DNA of 55,101 nucleotides from Cryomorphaceae bacterium (lineage in GTDB: Bacteria > Bacteroidota > Bacteroidia > Flavobacteriales > Schleiferiaceae), in assembly GCA_003566715.1 (NCBI GenBank), contig PXCF01000142.1:1-55101 (forward strand). Reading direction: 5' to 3'. The notes beneath the pieces were generated by a model. The model saw only the letters and a program-made list of their open reading frames with translations, did no database searches and was not told the origin of the DNA. Within the stretch, counting starts at the first letter, position 1, and the number at the start of each line of letters is the position of its first letter. The position numbers and the translations under genes were made by a program. This document shows, piece by piece, positions 1 to 9,222 of this stretch.

Positions 1-295
1 ACAAAAAATAAATACAATAAAATTTTCATACTGTCTATCAGTAAGATAATAATGCTTCTTGATCATTTCAATAAGTTACCCAATCGCAATTATGACGCTA
101 TTGTTAAGTAAGTGTTCACATTGAAATAAACAGTTTTATTCGTATTAAAAAAGCAAATCTACTGATTTTAATAGATTTAAAAGATTTATAATTTTAATAA
201 AATCCTGTAATAATATTTCTCTTACACTTAATAATACGTTCATTCATATGAATTGTAGATGATGAAAAATTTGTGGTGATATTAAACATTGCCAC
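1..295. other. AT-rich intergenic region upstream of the receptor gene
   Basis: No open frame of convincing size, tRNA or strong hairpin is visible here. The stretch is very AT-rich and presumably carries the promoter of the receptor gene, but no clean TAnnTTTG element faces it. The nearest match, around 266-273, reads AAAATTTG and lacks the TA. Whatever lies upstream is cut off by the window edge. Confidence 0.5.
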
Positions 296-3100
296 ATGCG
301 CTATTTTGTTTTCGTTTTTTTGTTTTTTGGATTTTGCATTCACGGACAAAACGCTTCCTTGTCCGGTACCTTAACCGACACGGATAAACAACCGTTAATC
401 GGGGTGAATATACTCGTAAAAAACAACGACAATATTTACGGATCATCCACCAACCTTGACGGTTTCTTTCAAATCGACAGAATTGTGGCTGGCAAATACA
501 CGGTATCCGTATCTTATCTAGGGTACGAAACCGTTGAAAAAGTGGTGGAAATAAAGCCCGGTCTAAACCTACTCCCAATCAACACGCTGAATGAATCCAC
601 CTCTTCGTTAGCTGGTGCAACGGTGACCGCAGAACGTGTTTACAATACGGAAAAAGCTTTGGTTATGGCAACCAAAGATGCCAAAGAGGTGGTGTCTGGC
701 ATCTCCATGCAACAAATACAAAAGTCACAAGACGGAAATGCAGCCCAAGCCATGCAGCGGGTACCAGGCGTAACCATTGTTTCCAATCGCTTTGTGATGA
801 TACGCGGCATCAGTGAACGATACAACAACGTATTGATCAATAACGTCATCGCGCCTAGTACAGAGGTCGACAAGCGTACGTTTGCGTTTGACTTACTCTC
901 CAGTGGTGCCATTGACCGAATGATGGTTTACAAATCCGGTGCACCCGATATGCCGGGGGACTTTGCGGGGGGAATCATCAAAATCACCACGCGCAGCGAA
1001 GTGACCGAGTCATTCACCAAACTACACTTTGATGTGGGTTATCGTGAAGCAACTACGTTTAGACCACACTTCCAAAGCCAAGGGTCTTCGACCGATTTCA
1101 TGGGCTTCGACAATGGCTTTCGTTCACTACCATCTAACTTTCCCTCTACCTTCGATTACCAGGGTCTAAACAATCGTTCACCGGAAAAAGCGGAATTGGC
1201 TCGTCAATTACCCAACAATTTTGAACCGCTGAAGAGAACGGCTATGCCAGACATGGGAGTAGGCGTTAGTTTGGGAAGGAAGTACAACATCAATGGCAAT
1301 CCTTTATCATCTTACACCTTTATAGGACTCAGTCAAAGTCAAGTTCAATACAAGCGTTCCTTTAACCGATATTTTGAATGGGTTGATCAAACACAAGACA
1401 TCTTGCCTTGGGAACAGTACAACGACATGCAATACAGCAAAGACAACAGTGTAAATGTCTTGTCAAACTGGACGTATTCTGATGCAAGAAACACCTATAA
1501 GTTTTCCAATATGTTTGCGCAGATTGGAGAAAATGAAACCATCATTCGCAGTGGTCGCAACTTCCTACAACGTCCGGATGACGAGTGGAGAAACTACCTA
1601 TTGGGGTTTCGCAGTCGCACCATTTACAGCGGCCAACTTGAGGGTATTCACTACTTGGGTGACAAACACCGTTACGACTGGGTGGTGGGCTTTAGCTACT
1701 TGGGAGAAAACGAACCCGACCTCAGGCGATTTAGGACGCTAAGAAACTTAGACGCTGCCGACGAGGATCCATTTATGATGATGCTCCCCCCCTCTTCCAA
1801 CATTTTTGAAACCGGTAGATACTGGGGTAATCTCAGCGAAACATCCAACAATTGGGGGTTCAATTACACCCGTGAAATTGGTCGAAAAGGCAACCAAGTG
1901 AGAGAAATAAAAATGGGCTACTATGGCGATTACCGCGCAAGAACATTTACCAGTAGGTACTTCTCATACCTCTACCCGGGATTCAATGCTCCGGAAATTC
2001 AAGAAGAAATCATCCGCCTCCCCCTTTCCGACATTTTTGCCCCGGAAAACATCAACCACGAAAATGGCTTGGTTCTCGAAGAAGGTACACGGCCCATCGA
2101 CTCTTATACCGCCAGCAACTTTCTCAATGCCGCCTACATAAAGGTCGTTTACCCGTGGAAACGCTTCAACTTCTCTGGGGGGTTAAGAGGTGAATACAAC
2201 ATGCAGCAGCTCTTGTCAAATGACAATTTCAACGATGTAGAAGTGTTCAATCCCATACTTGCAACATTGCCATTCTTCAACGCATCTTACATGGCATCGC
2301 CGAAAAGTCAGGTGAGATTTAGTGCCATGACCACGGTAAACCGTCCGGAGTTTAGAGAGTTGGCACCGTTTCTATTTTACGATTACAAGCTGCAGGCCGT
2401 TCGCTACGGTGATCAAAACTTGCAAATGGCAGTCATACAAAACTTAGACACCCGCTGGGAGTATTATCCCCGCGTTGGTGAAGTCGTCAGTCTGGGCGTT
2501 TTCTACAAATACTTCGACAACCCCATAGAAAACCGCTCAGTGATTACCAGCGAGCAACCGTCATTCTCCTATATGAATGCCGATTGGGCACAGAACTATG
2601 GAGCCGAAATGGAAGTTCGCTTATCCATGCGTGACAGAGCACCCGGAACCGTGTTTGACAATTTCTCGGTTAACCTAAACGCCAGTTACATCATCAGCAT
2701 GGTCGATCTGGGCGAAACCGCGGTAGCACAAACACAAATTCGTCCACTAGAAGGACAATCGCCGTATATCATCAACACCGGACTTTACTACAACGACAAC
2801 AAGAAGCACCTTGATTTGGCTTTGCAATACAACGTGTTTGGTCCACGCATCTTTGCGGTAGGAGATGACAACTTCCCTACCATTTACGAACTGCCTCGTC
2901 ACGCCCTTGACTTCTCTTTGAGTAAGCAATTAAATAAAATCGTTGATATGAAGTTTGGCGTACAGAACATTCTCAACTATGCCTTCAGTTTCTACCAAGA
3001 CTCCGACCGCAACGAAGTTATTGACAACAAAGACCACGAAGTCATTGCTTACCAAGTAGGCTCATTAACCACATTGTCGTTCACCATACGACTAAACTAA
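296..3100 (+). CDS. TonB-dependent outer-membrane receptor with carboxypeptidase-like N-terminal domain
   Basis: This is an outer-membrane active-transport receptor of 934 residues, energised by TonB-ExbBD. A signal peptide covers about residues 1-17. A carboxypeptidase regulatory-like beta-sandwich (about 22-100, with GTLTDTDKQPLIGVNI and the YLGYE end) is typical of Bacteroidota receptors. The plug follows at about 130-235, with QAMQRVPGV, MIRGISERYNNV and the closing DFAGGIIKITTR. The remaining roughly 650 residues have the aromatic-rich alternating pattern of a 22-strand barrel and end in TLSFTIRLN. No SusD homologue follows, so it is not a SusCD glycan pair; the next gene, 38 bases on, is a beta-helix lipoprotein that could be its surface partner. 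The substrate cannot be read from sequence. A two-component pair lies three genes downstream and may suggest regulated uptake, but that is inference. Confidence 0.93.
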   Translation: MRYFVFVFLFFGFCIHGQNASLSGTLTDTDKQPLIGVNILVKNNDNIYGSSTNLDGFFQIDRIVAGKYTVSVSYLGYETVEKVVEIKPGLNLLPINTLNESTSSLAGATVTAERVYNTEKALVMATKDAKEVVSGISMQQIQKSQDGNAAQAMQRVPGVTIVSNRFVMIRGISERYNNVLINNVIAPSTEVDKRTFAFDLLSSGAIDRMMVYKSGAPDMPGDFAGGIIKITTRSEVTESFTKLHFDVGYREATTFRPHFQSQGSSTDFMGFDNGFRSLPSNFPSTFDYQGLNNRSPEKAELARQLPNNFEPLKRTAMPDMGVGVSLGRKYNINGNPLSSYTFIGLSQSQVQYKRSFNRYFEWVDQTQDILPWEQYNDMQYSKDNSVNVLSNWTYSDARNTYKFSNMFAQIGENETIIRSGRNFLQRPDDEWRNYLLGFRSRTIYSGQLEGIHYLGDKHRYDWVVGFSYLGENEPDLRRFRTLRNLDAADEDPFMMMLPPSSNIFETGRYWGNLSETSNNWGFNYTREIGRKGNQVREIKMGYYGDYRARTFTSRYFSYLYPGFNAPEIQEEIIRLPLSDIFAPENINHENGLVLEEGTRPIDSYTASNFLNAAYIKVVYPWKRFNFSGGLRGEYNMQQLLSNDNFNDVEVFNPILATLPFFNASYMASPKSQVRFSAMTTVNRPEFRELAPFLFYDYKLQAVRYGDQNLQMAVIQNLDTRWEYYPRVGEVVSLGVFYKYFDNPIENRSVITSEQPSFSYMNADWAQNYGAEMEVRLSMRDRAPGTVFDNFSVNLNASYIISMVDLGETAVAQTQIRPLEGQSPYIINTGLYYNDNKKHLDLALQYNVFGPRIFAVGDDNFPTIYELPRHALDFSLSKQLNKIVDMKFGVQNILNYAFSFYQDSDRNEVIDNKDHEVIAYQVGSLTTLSFTIRLN

Positions 3101-3138
3101 GTGTAATTCACTATTTGTATCAATTAATTTAATCTAAC

Positions 3139-4566
3139 ATGAAAATCAACATTCGATTTTTCGCTTTAGCTGCTTCAGTAGCTATTTTGTTGTCGGGCTG
3201 TAAAAAAGACGACGACTCAAACGGAGGGAACGGTAACAACTCAGAAATGGTGGAGTTAACGGGTAACCTTGACAACATGACGTTGAAAAAAGAAGAAAAG
3301 TACCTTCTAAAAGGTCAAGTTTTTGTTCGTGATGGCAAGACACTCACCATTGAACCAGGGACCGTTATTTTTGGCGACAAACGCACGCGCGGTACACTGG
3401 TCATTGACAAAGGGGGGAAAATCATGGCTGAGGGAACTGCTTCTCAGCCCATTGTATTTACTTCTAATCAAGAAGTAGGTGTAAGAGACCGCGGAGACTG
3501 GGGCGGTTTGGTCATTCTCGGTAATGCCAATGTCAACCAAAACAACCCGGCTATAGAAGGCATTACACCTGAGGTAAACTTTGGTACAACCAACAGTACG
3601 GCCAACGACAATGAAAGCAGTGGCATTTTAAAATATGTTCGCGTTGAATTTGGCGGTATTGAATTGACCCCCAACAACGAAACCAACTCCATCACTATGG
3701 GTGGTGTAGGTCGCGGCACCGTTATGGAATACAACATGGTTTCATATGGTGGTGACGATGGATTTGAGTGGTTTGGAGGTACCGTAGATGGAAAGTACTT
3801 TGTCTCACACGCCATGTGGGATGACGACTTTGACTGTGACTTCGGTTGGAGCGGCAATGTTCAGTATGGTTTGGTAGTTCGTTATCCTGGGTTTGCAGAC
3901 CAGTCAGAATCCAATGCGTTTGAGTGCGACAATGGCCCTAACGACAACGATGTGGAACCATATACCACTGGCACCTTCTCAAACGTCACTGTTTTCGGTC
4001 CCATTCGCGTAGGAAACCGCGTAAGCAACAACAACTTTGCGCATGCCATCGACCTGAGACGTCGCACAGCAATATCGATATTTAATTCCGTTTTTACCGG
4101 TTTTCCTCGTGGGCTGCGAATGAACCAACCTTCGGTTTACGAAAACTATACGGCTAAGAACATTGGCGTATTGGAAAACAACATCATGGTGACACCCAAT
4201 GCAGATAACAAGTATCGCGCAGGTAGCGGTGTCGATGTAGCAGATGTTCAGTCTTACTGGGAGACTGCCAACACCACCATAGTAGGCCCACAAAGCGAAA
4301 GCGAATTGTCTATCTACACCAACTTAGGCATTGAACCAAACCTGTTTTACGGACCAAACCAATTGGCAATCAACTATACATCTAACCCCAACTTTGCGGT
4401 TACCAACGGAACGCTTACATCCGGTGCTGACTTTAGCCACGCCAAATTCAATGAATCCAATCGCGCAGGCTTTTTTGACACCAGCGTTAACTTTATTGGT
4501 GGGTTTGGTTCCGAAAACTGGACAGCCGGTTGGACCGAGTTCGATCCGGTAAACGCCGAATACTAG
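3139..4566 (+). CDS. Beta-helix-like surface lipoprotein paired with the TonB receptor
   Basis: This 475-residue protein has a lipoprotein signal peptide ending in LLSGC (Cys at about residue 21), followed by KKDDD, a Bacteroidota-type lipoprotein N-terminus often linked to surface export. The body contains the repeating pattern of a right-handed parallel beta-helix: TLTIEPGTVIFG, then a direction to minimise or replace misplaced material (KIMAEGTASQPIVFTSNQ), then Gly/Asn/Asp-rich turns (RGDWGGLVILG, YVRVEFGG). It is very rich in Asn and Gly and carries DDGFEWFGG and DDDFDCDFGWSG, which look like acidic surface loops and might bind divalent cations. It sits 38 bases after the receptor with no terminator between, so co-transcription is likely. 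A related EPGT-containing fold recurs in the lipoproteins at 36922 and 38371. Function and ligand are unknown; databases sometimes give such proteins misleading transporter names. Confidence 0.8.
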   Translation: MKINIRFFALAASVAILLSGCKKDDDSNGGNGNNSEMVELTGNLDNMTLKKEEKYLLKGQVFVRDGKTLTIEPGTVIFGDKRTRGTLVIDKGGKIMAEGTASQPIVFTSNQEVGVRDRGDWGGLVILGNANVNQNNPAIEGITPEVNFGTTNSTANDNESSGILKYVRVEFGGIELTPNNETNSITMGGVGRGTVMEYNMVSYGGDDGFEWFGGTVDGKYFVSHAMWDDDFDCDFGWSGNVQYGLVVRYPGFADQSESNAFECDNGPNDNDVEPYTTGTFSNVTVFGPIRVGNRVSNNNFAHAIDLRRRTAISIFNSVFTGFPRGLRMNQPSVYENYTAKNIGVLENNIMVTPNADNKYRAGSGVDVADVQSYWETANTTIVGPQSESELSIYTNLGIEPNLFYGPNQLAINYTSNPNFAVTNGTLTSGADFSHAKFNESNRAGFFDTSVNFIGGFGSENWTAGWTEFDPVNAEY

Positions 4567-4632
4567 CCGCGTAAATATTAAAATTTGAAGCTGCTTTTTT
4601 CAAAAAATGATCATTTCATGGTTTAATTTTTG

Positions 4633-4673
4633 ATGCATAAGTTGAACATTTTGCTCAGCTTATGCATTTTTTC
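4633..4673 (+). terminator. Rho-independent terminator after the receptor-lipoprotein pair
   Basis: A 13-base stem, 4633-4645 paired with 4655-4667 with one G-T wobble, encloses a 9-base loop and is followed by a T-run. It closes the receptor/lipoprotein unit and separates it from the next gene. Confidence 0.8.
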
Positions 4674-4713
4674 TTAGAGTAGTTATCCGTAAACAAACAA
4701 CCAAAAAGACCAA

Positions 4714-5337
4714 ATGATCTTAAAACCCTTAAAAATCTTCCTCACTTTGTGCATCCTAACAGCAGGATGCTCTCCGATTTCTTACAGAGCCGACAAACAT
4801 TTAAATGAAGATGAGCAACGAGAAGTTATAGAAAAAATAATTAGATACTTAGGAAAAATACCCGACAAAGCAGATTTTAATACCAGATTTGACAGCATTT
4901 TTGACGAGCACTATAAAAAAGAACTAGATAAGTACGAGCTGATTCACTTTTACCCCAAAAAAAACACCTATTACATTTACTTTTCTACGATAAGGCGCGC
5001 ACCTAGTATTTCGGAAAAATACGTGGCAACTGGAGGAAAGTTTAGATACGAATATGGTGTGGTAAAAGAATACAAAGAGGTATTTCGAACCTGGAAGATG
5101 GAAAAAGAAGAGCTGATAGACAAACTCGATATGCTGTTTGAGCGCATGGTTTACGGTCGGGATTTAAAACCTTACTACCCTGAAAACTCTGGAGACGAAG
5201 AGTACATCGAGTTCCCAAACAATGAAGTGAGTTACAACGTTAAAAAAAACATTTGGGAAAGCAGCAGGGAAAACGTGATTGAACCCTACTACAAAAAGCT
5301 CCACAGTGAGTCTAAAGACACCAACAAGAGTAATTAA
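4714..5337 (+). CDS. Small hypothetical lipoprotein
   Basis: A 207-residue protein of unknown function. The N-terminus has a hydrophobic signal segment ending in ILTAGC (Cys at about residue 19), a good lipobox. The rest is highly charged and rich in Lys, Glu, Tyr and Asp, with no recognisable catalytic motif. The central part (YYIYFSTIRRAPSISEKYVATGGKF) may form a small beta-rich domain, and the C-terminus is a charged, probably helical tail. It follows a terminator and precedes the response regulator by 184 bases, so it is probably its own unit. Its base composition is more AT-rich than the flanking receptor and regulator genes. I do not recognise a family. Confidence 0.65.
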   Translation: MILKPLKIFLTLCILTAGCSPISYRADKHLNEDEQREVIEKIIRYLGKIPDKADFNTRFDSIFDEHYKKELDKYELIHFYPKKNTYYIYFSTIRRAPSISEKYVATGGKFRYEYGVVKEYKEVFRTWKMEKEELIDKLDMLFERMVYGRDLKPYYPENSGDEEYIEFPNNEVSYNVKKNIWESSRENVIEPYYKKLHSESKDTNKSN

Positions 5338-5521
5338 TAACAATTTAGAAACACGCCATACGGTGCATATCACTATGTTTACAAGGTGATTTTAAGGTTA
5401 TTGAAAACAGCAAAGATTATTTGTTTTCAACCTTTTACCGCAGATAAACACAAAAAAAGATTGGTCATTCACAAAGTAATTTTTCATTTTATTTCTTTGT
5501 ATGTTACCAAATAATTAAGAC

Positions 5522-6208
5522 ATGAACACACACCGTATATTATTGGTAGACGATGAACCGGATATTCTGGAGTTTGTTGGCTATAATCTTAAAAAGGAAG
5601 ACTTTCAAGTGCAAACTGCCAGCAATGGCCAGGATGCCATTGAAATAGCCAAAGCCTTCAAACCCCATCTCATTCTATTGGATGTCATGATGCCCGGTCT
5701 CGATGGAATAGAAACCTGTGAGCAAATCAGAAACATTCCGGAAATCAAGCACACCCTCATCGCTTTTCTTACTGCTCGCGGAGAAGATTACAGTCAGGTA
5801 GCAGGATTTGACGCGGGTGCCGACGACTACATCAGCAAGCCCATCAAGCCAAAAATATTGGTGAGCCGCATAAAAGCCCTTCTCAGGAGATTGCAAACCA
5901 ATGGCGGCCCAGCAAGAGAGGGCTCAATGGAATTCAACGGACTTGAAATCAATCTGGAAAAATATCAAGTGCGGAAAGATGGCGAAAAGATTGCCATGCC
6001 ACGCAAAGAATTTGAAACCCTTAGCTTATTAGCATCAAAACCCGGCAAAGTATTTACACGAGAGGAAATCCTTGAGACTGTATGGGGCAGAGATGTGGTG
6101 GTGGGAGACCGAACCATTGATGTACACGTGAGAAAGATCAGAGAAAAGATTGGTGACAAATACATTCACACCATCAAAGGCGTTGGGTATAAGTTTGAAT
6201 TGGCGTAA
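5522..6208 (+). CDS. OmpR/PhoB-family response regulator
   Basis: A 228-residue two-component response regulator. The receiver domain occupies about 1-120: acidic pocket DD at 10-11, phospho-acceptor Asp54 in LLDVMMPG, Thr84 in FLTARGE and Lys106 in YISKPIKP are all present. The winged-helix DNA-binding domain is at about 130-228, with PRKEFETLSLLASKPGKVFTREEI (split here for reading) and the RTIDVHVRKIREKIG recognition-helix signature of the OmpR family. It is followed 77 bases later by a PhoR-like histidine kinase, its likely partner. The sequence most resembles the PhoB-type regulator of Bacteroidota, which would point to phosphate control, but no pst or phoU gene lies in the window, so the stimulus is not established. 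Confidence 0.92.
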   Translation: MNTHRILLVDDEPDILEFVGYNLKKEDFQVQTASNGQDAIEIAKAFKPHLILLDVMMPGLDGIETCEQIRNIPEIKHTLIAFLTARGEDYSQVAGFDAGADDYISKPIKPKILVSRIKALLRRLQTNGGPAREGSMEFNGLEINLEKYQVRKDGEKIAMPRKEFETLSLLASKPGKVFTREEILETVWGRDVVVGDRTIDVHVRKIREKIGDKYIHTIKGVGYKFELA

Positions 6209-6285
6209 CTTGCGCATCCTTACCTAAAACCAATCTCAATTAGTGGCTTCTCATTGATTGATGGTTTTTAAAACGTTATCACCCG

Positions 6286-7278
6286 ATGAACAAACCTTCC
6301 TCCATTGCCCTTTTCATTTCGCTATTGAGTGGTTTGCTCCTCTTACTGGGAAGTTGGATGTTTCAACTTCCCCTCCATGCTTTCTACTTGGGTGTGGTTG
6401 TGTTCATTTACATTATCTCCTTGTTGGCCCTTAGGATAACTGTATTTGAACGTTTAAAAAATATCTTGTGCAAAATTAGCCCAAACACGGAGCATGACCC
6501 CAAAAACGTCATCATAGAATTAGAAAACAGTGTAAAGTCCATTGAGCGCTTACAAAAGAAAGAAATCAAAGTTCTAAAAGATCGTGAACGCTACAGAAGA
6601 GAGTTTATTGGCAACGTCAGCCACGAACTTAAGACGCCCATCTTCAACATTCAAGGCTACCTCCTAACCCTACTAGATGGGGCCACCGACGATCCGGAAA
6701 TAACCGAAAAATATCTCAAGCGTGCCAATAAGAGTATTGAGCGCATCATTAGCATCATCAAAGATTTAGATTTTATCACAAAACTCGAATCAGGCGCCTT
6801 AGACATTCATCTAAAAGCCATTGATGTACATGCTTTGGTCCTTGATGTGGTCGAGCAAATGGAGGATTTAGCAAAAGAACACGGGGTTGACGTTAAGGTT
6901 AAAACCAATATTGACCCTCCACTTATGGTGATGGCCGACATCAAGCGCATTGAACAAATATTGGTCAATTTAATCAACAACGCCATCAAATACTCCAAGT
7001 TACCTGATAGTTATGTAGAAATAGGATTTACGGAAAGAAGCAACAGCATTGAGATTTACGTTTCTGATAACGGCTTAGGTATCCCCAAAAATGACCTACC
7101 ACGAATCTTCGAACGCTTCTACCGAGTAGACAAATCTCGTACCCGTGATGCCGGCGGATCCGGATTGGGACTTGCCATCGTCAAACACATCATTGAAGCC
7201 CACAAACAAAACATCCGCGTGGAAAGCACCGAGGGTGTGGGATCGTCGTTTATTTTTTCTTTGAAAAAATGTCTATAA
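6286..7278 (+). CDS. Sensor histidine kinase, PhoR-like
   Basis: A 330-residue membrane histidine kinase, partner of the upstream regulator. Two hydrophobic segments at about 7-28 and 33-52 anchor it with almost no periplasmic loop, so the signal is probably sensed in or near the membrane or through partner proteins. A short coiled linker precedes the dimerisation domain with the phospho-acceptor His113 in NVSHELKTP. The ATPase domain carries the N box (NLINNAIKYS), the G1 box DNGLGIP, the F box IFERFYRVDKSR and the G2 box GSGLGLAIVKHI. There is no PAS or HAMP domain, which fits the short PhoR-like kinases of Bacteroidota. A convergent terminator directly follows the stop codon. Confidence 0.92.
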   Translation: MNKPSSIALFISLLSGLLLLLGSWMFQLPLHAFYLGVVVFIYIISLLALRITVFERLKNILCKISPNTEHDPKNVIIELENSVKSIERLQKKEIKVLKDRERYRREFIGNVSHELKTPIFNIQGYLLTLLDGATDDPEITEKYLKRANKSIERIISIIKDLDFITKLESGALDIHLKAIDVHALVLDVVEQMEDLAKEHGVDVKVKTNIDPPLMVMADIKRIEQILVNLINNAIKYSKLPDSYVEIGFTERSNSIEIYVSDNGLGIPKNDLPRIFERFYRVDKSRTRDAGGSGLGLAIVKHIIEAHKQNIRVESTEGVGSSFIFSLKKCL

Positions 7279-7306
7279 TAGAGGCATAGCCATGCTATGC
7301 CTCTAT
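7278..7306. terminator. Bidirectional hairpin between convergent genes
   Basis: A perfect 13-base inverted repeat (7278-7290 with 7294-7306) with a 3-base loop starts at the last base of the kinase stop codon and lies 17 bases from the end of the oppositely oriented peptidase gene. Flanking T-rich sequence is short, so it may act as a terminator for both sides. Confidence 0.65.
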
Positions 7307-7322
7307 ACATTTATTGTAAGTG

Positions 7323-8006
7323 CTAATCTCTCGCGACCAATAACATTATGTAATACGCCAACTGCGTCAACGATGCCAATGCCGCTACCAAGTAAGTATT
7401 GGCCGCCCATCTAAGTGCGTCTTGGGCTTGTGTGGTCTCCAATGTACCGGCCACACCGCTTTGTTGCAAATAAACCAACGCGCGGTCAGACGCATCGTAT
7501 TCTACCGGTAGAGTAACCAAGGTGAAAGCGGTAACAATAGCCTGAAGAATGATCATCACCCAGATGACAGTTTCAAAATTAAAGGCGCTGGTAACCCCCA
7601 TGCCGAGAATCATAAAGAGAAATATAAAGCTCATGGCACGAGAACTAAAACTCACGGCCGGCACCATCGCTGAACGGAATTCTAACCACTTATAGGCTTG
7701 CGCGTGCTGAAGTGCATGTCCACATTCGTGTGTAGCAACGGCAGCAGCGGCAACCGAGCGGCCATTATAAACTTCCGGACTTAGGTTCACTGTTTTGTTG
7801 CGAGGATCGTAGTGGTCGGTCAGTTTACCTGGTGTTGAAAGCACTTCCACATCGGTAATGCCATTGTCTTGCAACATTTTAATGGCAATTTCTCTACCAC
7901 TCAATCCTGTTTGCAAAGGAACATTGCTGTATTTTTTAAATTTAGATTTTAACCGGTTTTGAACCAAAAAACCAATTAACATAAATGCTAAAAGAATGAC
8001 AATCAT
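7323..8006 (-). CDS. Membrane zinc metallopeptidase (YugP / Zn_peptidase_2 family)
   Basis: A 227-residue membrane protein of the neutral zinc metallopeptidase family typified by Bacillus YugP. Residues 1-12 are hydrophobic and anchor the N-terminus. The catalytic zinc motif HECGH is at 93-97 in ATHECGHALQHA. Two or three hydrophobic segments follow (about 118-165 and 205-222), including FIFLFMILGMGVTSAF. The Ser/Arg-rich DHYDPRNKTVNLSPEVY segment before the motif is conserved in the family. Length agrees with the family (about 225-230). The physiological substrate is not known. It is divergent from surE with 104 bases between, and convergent with the kinase. Confidence 0.9.
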   Translation of the reverse strand: MIVILLAFMLIGFLVQNRLKSKFKKYSNVPLQTGLSGREIAIKMLQDNGITDVEVLSTPGKLTDHYDPRNKTVNLSPEVYNGRSVAAAAVATHECGHALQHAQAYKWLEFRSAMVPAVSFSSRAMSFIFLFMILGMGVTSAFNFETVIWVMIILQAIVTAFTLVTLPVEYDASDRALVYLQQSGVAGTLETTQAQDALRWAANTYLVAALASLTQLAYYIMLLVARD

Positions 8007-8037
8007 TTTTTGTATATTTTGTTGATTTTATTGTGGA

Positions 8038-8045
8038 CAAATTTA
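8038..8045 (-). promoter_or_regulatory. Candidate -7 element for the zinc peptidase
   Basis: The minus strand reads TAAATTTG, a match to the Bacteroidota TAnnTTTG element, about 32 bases upstream of the peptidase start. No matching -33 TTG was found at the usual distance. Confidence 0.45.
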
Positions 8046-8089
8046 GCAAATAATATGCCGTCTCCTACGATAGAAAGACGGTCTGATTG

Positions 8090-8097
8090 TAGTTTTG
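8090..8097 (+). promoter_or_regulatory. Candidate -7 element for surE
   Basis: TAGTTTTG fits TAnnTTTG and ends 13 bases before the surE ATG, giving a very short leader. No clear -33 element is present. Confidence 0.5.
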
Positions 8098-8110
8098 TGA
8101 AAAAGTTAGT

Positions 8111-8896
8111 ATGACAAGCAAACGCCCATTTATTTTGGTCTGCAACGACGACGGAATCACGGCTCCCGGCATTAGAACACTGATCTCCATTGCCAATGAA
8201 TTGGGCGATGTTGTGGTTGTAGCGCCTGATAGTCCGCAATCGGGAATGGGACACGCCATTACCATTAACAGCACTTTGCGATGTGACCCCATCATCATAG
8301 AAGACAATGCCCCCCAACAGGAATACAGTTGCAGTGGCACGCCGGTAGACTGTGTCAAATTGGCCATCAATGCCATTCTTGACCGAAAACCTGACATGAT
8401 TATTTCTGGGATCAATCACGGCAGCAACTCATCCATCAATGTCATCTACTCCGGCACGATGTCGGCAGCCGTTGAGGGCGCTCTCGAAGGCATTCCTTCC
8501 ATTGGTTTTTCATTGCTTGATTACTCTTGGGAGGCCGACTTCAATCCTGCTCGACCATTCATAAAAAGTATTTGCGAAACGGTTTTGGAAAAAGGGTTAC
8601 CCGATGGTGTTTGTTTGAACGTGAATATTCCCCGAGCCAGCTCCGAACGCTACAGAGGCATTCGCATTTGTCGACAAGCACGTGCGAACTGGGAAGAGGA
8701 AATCGATGTACGCACCGATCCTCGCGGTAGAAAGTACTACTGGTTGACGGGAACCTTTGTCAATTTTGACTACGGAGAAGACACCGATGAGTGGGCATTG
8801 GCAAAAAACTACATCAGTGTGGTGCCTGTTGGCATTGATTTAACCGCCGGATCTTACCTTCCCGCCATGTTGGAATGGGACTTTAGCATAAAGTAA
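8111..8896 (+). CDS. surE: 5'/3'-nucleotidase SurE
   Basis: A metal-dependent nucleoside monophosphate phosphatase of 261 residues. The N-terminal catalytic signature LVCNDDGITAPG contains the metal-binding Asp13-Asp14. Other family motifs are present: PDSPQSGMGHAIT, the SGTPVDCVK segment, ISGINHGSN with its metal-ligand Asn, and YSGTMSAA(V)EG. Length and motif order agree with SurE throughout. It starts a run of tightly packed genes ending with ComEC; the next gene begins 5 bases after the stop. The neighbourhood with lpxB is common in Bacteroidota. Confidence 0.96.
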   Translation: MTSKRPFILVCNDDGITAPGIRTLISIANELGDVVVVAPDSPQSGMGHAITINSTLRCDPIIIEDNAPQQEYSCSGTPVDCVKLAINAILDRKPDMIISGINHGSNSSINVIYSGTMSAAVEGALEGIPSIGFSLLDYSWEADFNPARPFIKSICETVLEKGLPDGVCLNVNIPRASSERYRGIRICRQARANWEEEIDVRTDPRGRKYYWLTGTFVNFDYGEDTDEWALAKNYISVVPVGIDLTAGSYLPAMLEWDFSIK

Positions 8897-8901
8897 TCAC
8901 C

Positions 8902-9222
8902 ATGAAACATTCGCACACCCCTGATGGCAGACCATTGGTGCTCAGTGCACCTTTTGTTTTAGGATTTTTGATTGCCATGATCATCCCCCCTATTTCTATG
9001 TTTGTGTTTTCAAAGATTCACGGTTACAACATCTCGGAAGCCGGAGCTTACGGCGAACTTGTTCGTTTTTTAAACATCAGGCTTTTAAGCGCCAGTGTCA
9101 TTGTTAATGTTGGCTTGTTTTTCCTCGCCTTGAGATTCGACAAAGAACTCTTTTCAAGGGGGGTTCTCTACGGCACTGTTTCCATATTTGTCATCATCCT
9201 ATTCTACAAATATGCCATGTGA
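8902..9222 (+). CDS. Small hypothetical membrane protein
   Basis: A 106-residue protein with three predicted membrane segments (about 15-37, 57-76 and 85-104). The cytoplasmic N-terminus begins with a His-rich polar stretch. There are no catalytic motifs. It lies between surE (5-base gap) and lpxB (11-base overlap), so it is almost certainly translated from the same message. Its conserved place in this kind of cluster suggests an envelope role, but I do not recognise a named family. Confidence 0.75.
   Translation: MKHSHTPDGRPLVLSAPFVLGFLIAMIIPPISMFVFSKIHGYNISEAGAYGELVRFLNIRLLSASVIVNVGLFFLALRFDKELFSRGVLYGTVSIFVIILFYKYAM

Noticed and set aside
9188-9211. Upstream TTG start for lpxB
   Set aside because: It would deepen the overlap with the preceding gene to 35 bases and add residues not found in LpxB; ATG 9212 fits the family.
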